From: Alkaliphilus oremlandii OhILAs
GTDB taxonomy: Bacteria; Bacillota; Clostridia; Peptostreptococcales; Natronincolaceae
Assembly (NCBI RefSeq): GCF_000018325.1
Contig: NC_009922.1
Span: 2,294,001 to 2,358,000 of the forward strand
DNA length: 64,000 bases
Direction of reading: 5' to 3'
The position numbers were made by a program, and so were the translations under genes. Shown piece after piece: positions 59,918-64,000 of the stretch. A model generated the notes under the pieces. The model ran no database searches. It had not been told where the DNA came from and saw only the letters and a program-made list of their open reading frames with translations. Every line of letters starts with the position of its first letter. Positions within the stretch are counted from its first letter, which is position 1.

Positions 59918-61906
59918 TTATATTTTAAATCGCTCTACTAAAGCGATCATCTCTTGGGCTAATCGACTCAGTCCTTCACTGGACTTGGCAACTTCCTCAA
60001 TGGCAGAGCTTTGTCCTTCCGATGATGCAAAGACCTCCTGTGCTCCTGCTGCATTTTCTTCAGCAATACTGGATAACTCCTTCATAATACTTAAAATAGA
60101 TTCCTTTTTCTCCTTAATTTCACGACTATCTTTCTTTAAGTCCTCTATCATTGTGGTCATTTTCTCTACGGCATCTGCAATTCCGCCAAATTTATGTTCC
60201 GTTTCCAAAAGACTTTTTTGCTGTATGGACGAAATATCCATAACATCTTTCATGGTGGCTTCAGAATCCTTGGTACTCCTTTGAAGCTCGTTGACGATTT
60301 TCTCTATCTCCATAGTAGAAATCTTAGATTCTTCTGCAAGTTTTCTAATTTCCTCGGCTACCACAGAGAAGCCTCTGCCAAACTCACCAGCTCTAGCCGC
60401 TTCAATTGCTGCATTTAATGCTAGGAGGTTTGTTTGCTCTGCAATATTTTGAATCAGTTTACTAGCATCATTTATTCGATTGGCATTGTAGGAAGTTTTT
60501 TGGATTTCTTCAAAAACATTGTCAATACCATGAATGCTCTTGTTGGTCTCCTCCGCCAAAGCTTCCATCAGAATATTTCCTTCATCCTTTAAACGAATGA
60601 CCTCTTCTGCGAATAAACTCAGCTTTTCAATATGCTTTTCATTTTCATTGACCATATTTCCTAAAATTTCTGTGTGATTCTCTCCAGATAAGGTTTCTTT
60701 CGCCTGCTGACCAGAGCTCGTGGCAATGGACCCTACAGCCTTAGCAATCTCCTCTGAAATAACTGAAGTCTCCTCCGTTGTTGCTGTTAACTGCTCCGAT
60801 GCCGAGGCCACATGGTGGGATGCTTCTGTGACTTCACCAACGATCCTTCTTAAATTTTCATTGATCGACTGTATAGAACGAGCTAAAATTCCTCTTTCAT
60901 CCTTCAGTTTTAAATACTTTTCTGGAATGTCCTCCCTTAAATCCAAGCTTGCAATCTCTCTGGAATAGTTTGCCGATTGAATAATCGGCTTGGAAATAGA
61001 TTGTCCGATGATAAAAACTAAGATCGAACCCAGGGCAATGATTCCTGTGGATGTTATGAGGTTATCCGTTCTCATATCCTTTACACCGCTTAAGATTTCA
61101 CTTTCATAGCCTCCGATGGCTATAATCCAATCTGTATTTTCTATTGGCGACATACCGATGTACCTTCTATCTCCTAAAAACTCATAGGAGATCACCGTTG
61201 GTGCCAAAATATCATTGTTTTTCATAGCAATGCCAAGTTCCTTTAAATCGCCGCCCTTTTCTATATCCTCAAAAGCATTTCTCTGATTGAATACCAGTTC
61301 TTGGTTTTCGTGGGCGTAGATGGTACCATTTTTACCGATGATATATCCATAGCCATTTTCTCCATAGCCTACACCTTCAATAAAATCCCATAAACTTCTA
61401 GCAGGCTTTCTGCCGATTAAAACTGCCTCTACTTGATCCTCGACTTCTATAGGTACTGCAAACATAACCACCATGTCATTCGTTACTTTGCTGAGAATTG
61501 GATTCGAAACATTGGCATAGCCATTCAATGCCTTTTTCACATATTCTCGATCACCTAAATTTGCAGTGCCCCTATCATTATAAAAAGTACGACCATCGGG
61601 ATATACAACGCCTAAGGCTAGAAAGTCATAGTGTTCAATTTCTTTAGCTAAGAAAGCGACCTGTGTCTCAACATCCATGGTCTCCAGCTCTGTTGTTCTT
61701 GCGATTCCACTCAGTTGTGCCAAATTAAATTGAACCGTGCCACTCACTACCTTAGATGCTGATGTTGCAAGATCTACCACTGCATGGCTGGCTTCATCAA
61801 TAATGAGCTCGGATGCATACTGATAAGACCTTACGCTCAATGTTACAGTGGTTACCAATAGCAGTACTACGAAGTATACAATTAATTTCCATCGAATGCT
61901 TTTCAA
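59918..61906 (-). CDS. Methyl-accepting chemotaxis protein with dCache sensor
   Basis: TM1 near residues 8-28, a double-Cache extracellular domain (about 30-275; YPDGRTFYNDRGTANLGDRE, YIIGKNGTIYAHENQ), TM2 about 278-300, HAMP, and a long coiled-coil signalling domain with the hairpin tip AGEFGRGFSVVAEEIRKLAE. Detects small molecules outside and signals to CheA. The TTG start at 61906 is placed seven nt after AGGAGGG; an upstream ATG at 61927 precedes that site. No chemotaxis genes are adjacent. Confidence 0.93.
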   Translation of the reverse strand: MKSIRWKLIVYFVVLLLVTTVTLSVRSYQYASELIIDEASHAVVDLATSASKVVSGTVQFNLAQLSGIARTTELETMDVETQVAFLAKEIEHYDFLALGVVYPDGRTFYNDRGTANLGDREYVKKALNGYANVSNPILSKVTNDMVVMFAVPIEVEDQVEAVLIGRKPARSLWDFIEGVGYGENGYGYIIGKNGTIYAHENQELVFNQRNAFEDIEKGGDLKELGIAMKNNDILAPTVISYEFLGDRRYIGMSPIENTDWIIAIGGYESEILSGVKDMRTDNLITSTGIIALGSILVFIIGQSISKPIIQSANYSREIASLDLREDIPEKYLKLKDERGILARSIQSINENLRRIVGEVTEASHHVASASEQLTATTEETSVISEEIAKAVGSIATSSGQQAKETLSGENHTEILGNMVNENEKHIEKLSLFAEEVIRLKDEGNILMEALAEETNKSIHGIDNVFEEIQKTSYNANRINDASKLIQNIAEQTNLLALNAAIEAARAGEFGRGFSVVAEEIRKLAEESKISTMEIEKIVNELQRSTKDSEATMKDVMDISSIQQKSLLETEHKFGGIADAVEKMTTMIEDLKKDSREIKEKKESILSIMKELSSIAEENAAGAQEVFASSEGQSSAIEEVAKSSEGLSRLAQEMIALVERFKI

Positions 61907-62104
61907 AACAATTCCCTCCTGATACATATAAATTGTTGCGTTTATATGGTATTATTGATATGTATGTATTTTATTATATAGGAACTTATTCCCCCTTACT
62001 AGGGCTTTAAACCTAATTGTAATTAAATTTATGCAGTATTAAAAATCTTTATGGGATCTTTATAATTTAATGTCATTTTATAATTTATAGGTGAGGTGAA
62101 TTTT

Positions 62105-62383
62105 ATGGAGAAAAAGATTACTACAGAAAATTATAAATTTAATCAAAATACTGCCTGTGAATTTTTTCCTTGTCATAAGGTGAGCGACTCGACAAAATTT
62201 AATTGTCTATTTTGTTACTGTCCGCTTTATATGCTAAAAGACCAATGTGGCGGTGGCTTTACTTATACGGATGGTGGTATCAAGAACTGTACCAATTGTA
62301 CCCTTCCCCACGGAGAAGGCGGCTATGACCACGTCATGTCTAAAATGAAAGAAGTAATCGCCATCGGCAGTGAACGAAAATAA
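62105..62383 (+). CDS. Cysteine-rich small-domain protein
   Basis: 92 residues with 10 Cys in pairs (ACEFFPCHK; FNCLFCYCPLY; KNCTNCTLPHG), the Cys_rich_small family, likely metal-binding. In other genomes this domain is found with cobalamin genes, and here it converges on the cblS gene. The start at 62105 has GAGGTGA eight nt upstream; a GTG at 62096 lies within it. Confidence 0.83.
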   Translation: MEKKITTENYKFNQNTACEFFPCHKVSDSTKFNCLFCYCPLYMLKDQCGGGFTYTDGGIKNCTNCTLPHGEGGYDHVMSKMKEVIAIGSERK

Positions 62384-62389
62384 AAAACA

Positions 62390-62440
62390 AAAAAGATGAA
62401 GAACAAATGATAGGGAGTCAAAATTGTTCTTCATCTTTTT
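62390..62440. terminator. Bidirectional terminator between the Cys-rich gene and cblS
   Basis: A 17-bp perfect stem (62390-62406 with 62424-62440), A/T-rich on both ends. Confidence 0.85.
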
Positions 62441-63181
62441 TTATGTAAAACTTCCAACAAGGTGAACTGGTATGGGCATACTTTCTTTTAGGGCTTCATA
62501 GTTCTCTTGGTTCACTGCCACAATCACACAAGTAGCAGGACCTGCTGATTTATTTAAATCAATGCCCACATGCTCATATAGATTGTAGCCTATACCATTA
62601 GATTCTGCCATTTGACCTACTTCATAAGCGATTCCTTTAGAGCCCACAGGTAAAATATCATGGATGCTTTTTTTCTTCAGAAGCTCTAATAAAAGAGGAA
62701 TGGACATAATTTCTCTGCCCTCGTCCTCTAAGACCTCCTGTCCAACCTTAGGAATCCCTAAAACTACAGCCAGATCTCCTTTTTCTACTTTTTGAGCTCT
62801 CCATCGAGATTTCTCCATCATACCGATGATTGTAATTCCCATGGATGTTTGACTCACCGGAATATTCTCTTCTGTACTTCCCGTTACGACAATATCTTCT
62901 TTTAAGTTCAAGGGTTCTAAGGCTTTTTGAATGCCTTCAATGATACGAACGCCACTATCTTCCATCTCAACGCCCAAAGTGTTTACAACCGTCAAAGGTG
63001 TCGCGCCCGTAGCCAACAGCTCCATCAGCGCAACATGGGCTGTAAAATAACCTAAGGTTTCAGGCTCTGCCTGAACCACATCGTGTTTCTTATTGCCAAT
63101 CCCACCGGAGGAATCACAAGCAATGATCATTCGATGGTTTGGTGGGATATCGATTACAGTTAAGTCTCTAAATTTAAACAT
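62441..63181 (-). CDS. cblS: AIR-synthase-related protein, probable alpha-ribazole kinase CblS
   Basis: AIRS-fold protein of 246 residues: IIACDSSGGIGNKKHDVV, TLGYFTAHVALMELLATGAT and VVTGSTEENIPVSQTSMGI. Together with the adjacent ECF S component and the CobC-like phosphatase this matches the CblS/CblT alpha-ribazole salvage system of Gram-positives, in which CblS phosphorylates alpha-ribazole for lower-ligand assembly of cobalamin. The assignment rests on both sequence type and context. Confidence 0.78.
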   Translation of the reverse strand: MFKFRDLTVIDIPPNHRMIIACDSSGGIGNKKHDVVQAEPETLGYFTAHVALMELLATGATPLTVVNTLGVEMEDSGVRIIEGIQKALEPLNLKEDIVVTGSTEENIPVSQTSMGITIIGMMEKSRWRAQKVEKGDLAVVLGIPKVGQEVLEDEGREIMSIPLLLELLKKKSIHDILPVGSKGIAYEVGQMAESNGIGYNLYEHVGIDLNKSAGPATCVIVAVNQENYEALKESMPIPVHLVGSFT

Positions 63182-63189
63182 TTACTCAC

Positions 63190-63693
63190 CTATTTTCTTG
63201 GCAGTACTTTAAATATGATATAAGCCAGAATGACGTTCACTGCTGCAACCACAGTCAAAGGTATCACCAATGCAGTAAACATGGCGGAACCGCTCAATGG
63301 AAGTCCCAATAAACTAGCCGTTATCCCAGCAATAAAAGTTGCAACAGGTCCATTTAAAAGGATTGCAATGACACAAGCAAGAACGCCATTCACTTTTCTT
63401 TCAATTACACCGAAGAAGTAGGCAATAATTCCCATGACCACTGTCAGCATCAAATGCATTGGCAGTGTTAAAGGAAATCCGCTAGTAAAGGCTGTCAATA
63501 AATGTCCCAATGAAGCAACAGCACCGCCAGCCATTGGGCTGATAAATAAAGCGGCAAAAAATCCTGGCATGGAGTCAAAAGCAATGGTTCCTTGTATCTT
63601 GATCATTGCACCGATTGCAGAAAGTCCGATCAACAGTCCACTTCTCGTAATTACTTGAATATTGGACATGCTTACATTCTTTGTATTATTCAT
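63190..63693 (-). CDS. cblT: ECF transporter S component, probable alpha-ribazole transporter CblT
   Basis: Membrane protein of 167 residues with about five or six helices; the substrate-specific subunit of an energy-coupling-factor importer (ITRSGLLIGLSAIGAMIKI; PGFFAALFISPMAGGAVASL). It uses a shared EcfA/T module not seen here. It lies eight nt upstream of cblS and 19 nt after the CobC-like gene, so one operon. Confidence 0.82.
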   Translation of the reverse strand: MNNTKNVSMSNIQVITRSGLLIGLSAIGAMIKIQGTIAFDSMPGFFAALFISPMAGGAVASLGHLLTAFTSGFPLTLPMHLMLTVVMGIIAYFFGVIERKVNGVLACVIAILLNGPVATFIAGITASLLGLPLSGSAMFTALVIPLTVVAAVNVILAYIIFKVLPRK

Positions 63694-63712
63694 ATTCTTC
63701 TTCCTCTCTTAT

Positions 63713-64000
63713 TTAAATATAGGATGGTACCAATTTTCGTAAATACCCAAAATTATTTATATAATCGATTTCGATATACCCAGCAGGCGGGCATGTGAAG
63801 TGCCACATTTTGTTCAGCTCCAAGTTCAATAGATCGGTGAGGACGGATTGGATTACACCGCTATGACTGACAATAATCGCAGTTCCCTCCTGATCCTTCA
63901 GCGAATCAATTAAGATTTTTGCCCTGTCTAAAACGTCTTGTAAGCTTTCTCCCTCTGGAATTCGATAAGATTGGTATTCTCTAAGCCAAGTATCCCACTC
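63713..64000 (-). CDS. cobC: Histidine phosphatase family protein, probable alpha-ribazole phosphatase CobC (partial)
   Basis: C-terminal 95 residues translated from the minus strand; the N-terminal RHG active site is beyond the right edge. Visible are RIPEGESLQDVLDRAKILID, the conserved IIVSHSGVIQSVL with the second catalytic His, and the stop at 63713. Next to CblT and CblS this is most probably alpha-ribazole-5'-phosphate phosphatase, though phosphoglycerate-mutase relatives share these motifs. Confidence 0.8.
   Translation of the reverse strand, partial: EWDTWLREYQSYRIPEGESLQDVLDRAKILIDSLKDQEGTAIIVSHSGVIQSVLTDLLNLELNKMWHFTCPPAGYIEIDYINNFGYLRKLVPSYI

Overview
The window looks like chromosomal DNA of a low-GC, endospore-forming, anaerobic member of the Clostridia. 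The sporulation genes spmA/spmB and lonB and candidate Spo0A boxes support spore formation. Rubredoxin, a flavodiiron protein, a CoA-dehydratase activase and an Fnr-like regulator with four N-terminal Cys point to anaerobiosis. An Alkaliphilus-like genus is plausible, but that is an impression from gene content, not a proven placement. Most genes lie on the minus strand, and nearly all is core or housekeeping DNA. No phage, complete transposon, rRNA, tRNA or CRISPR array was seen.

Layout, left to right. 1-5.3 kb: topB (runs off the left edge) behind Spo0A-like boxes, an ADP-ribosylglycohydrolase-like/TPR protein with lost metal ligands, and folC. 5.3-10.7 kb: a four-gene peptide-type ABC transporter operon without a binding protein, whose OppC-like permease is fused to a degenerate M28-peptidase-like domain. 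10.9-16.5 kb: metal handling, with a CadA/ZntA-type P-ATPase and its CadC-like repressor, then a response regulator/histidine kinase pair with a Met/His-rich sensor loop and a Met/His-rich exported protein. 16.6-18.7 kb: DUF3298 protein, rubredoxin, EamA transporter. 18.7-27.4 kb: the proteostasis cluster tig-clpP-clpX-lonB-lonA-engB, then a cold-shock gene and a DUF1540 protein. 28.2-35.5 kb: Crp/Fnr regulator, flavodiiron protein, two ferritin-like paralogues (one apparently starting at ATA), carbamate kinase, an ECF sigma/anti-sigma pair and a YbaK-type editing protein. 35.7-44.6 kb: homoserine dehydrogenase beside a decayed asd, then pyrimidine synthesis as pyrB (plus) and pyrC-F-K-D-E (minus), each behind a PyrR-type leader. 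44.6-54.6 kb: DUF218 and DUF421 membrane proteins, a T-box-controlled ileS of the IleRS2 type with a GxHH motif, and a 1,428-residue dehydratase activase. 54.8-62 kb: a small Spo0E-like protein, a diguanylate cyclase, DUF438/DUF1858 proteins, spmA-spmB and a chemoreceptor. 62-64 kb: cobalamin salvage (cobC-cblT-cblS) with a Cys-rich protein.

Three small dispersed repeat families occupy intergenic DNA. The main one, a 115-nt unit repeated in tandem, lies in the leaders of lonA, pyrC and ileS; in the last two it sits between the attenuator and the gene it controls. A second family (about 110 nt) looks like a MITE with imperfect terminal inverted repeats. A third forms a hairpin next to terminators.

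The points most worth a second look are the permease/pseudo-peptidase fusion, the GxHH IleRS2 with repeats inside its T-box leader, the Met-rich two-component module, the ATA-start ferritin-like gene, the pyrB leader that seems to act on translation, and the repeat families.
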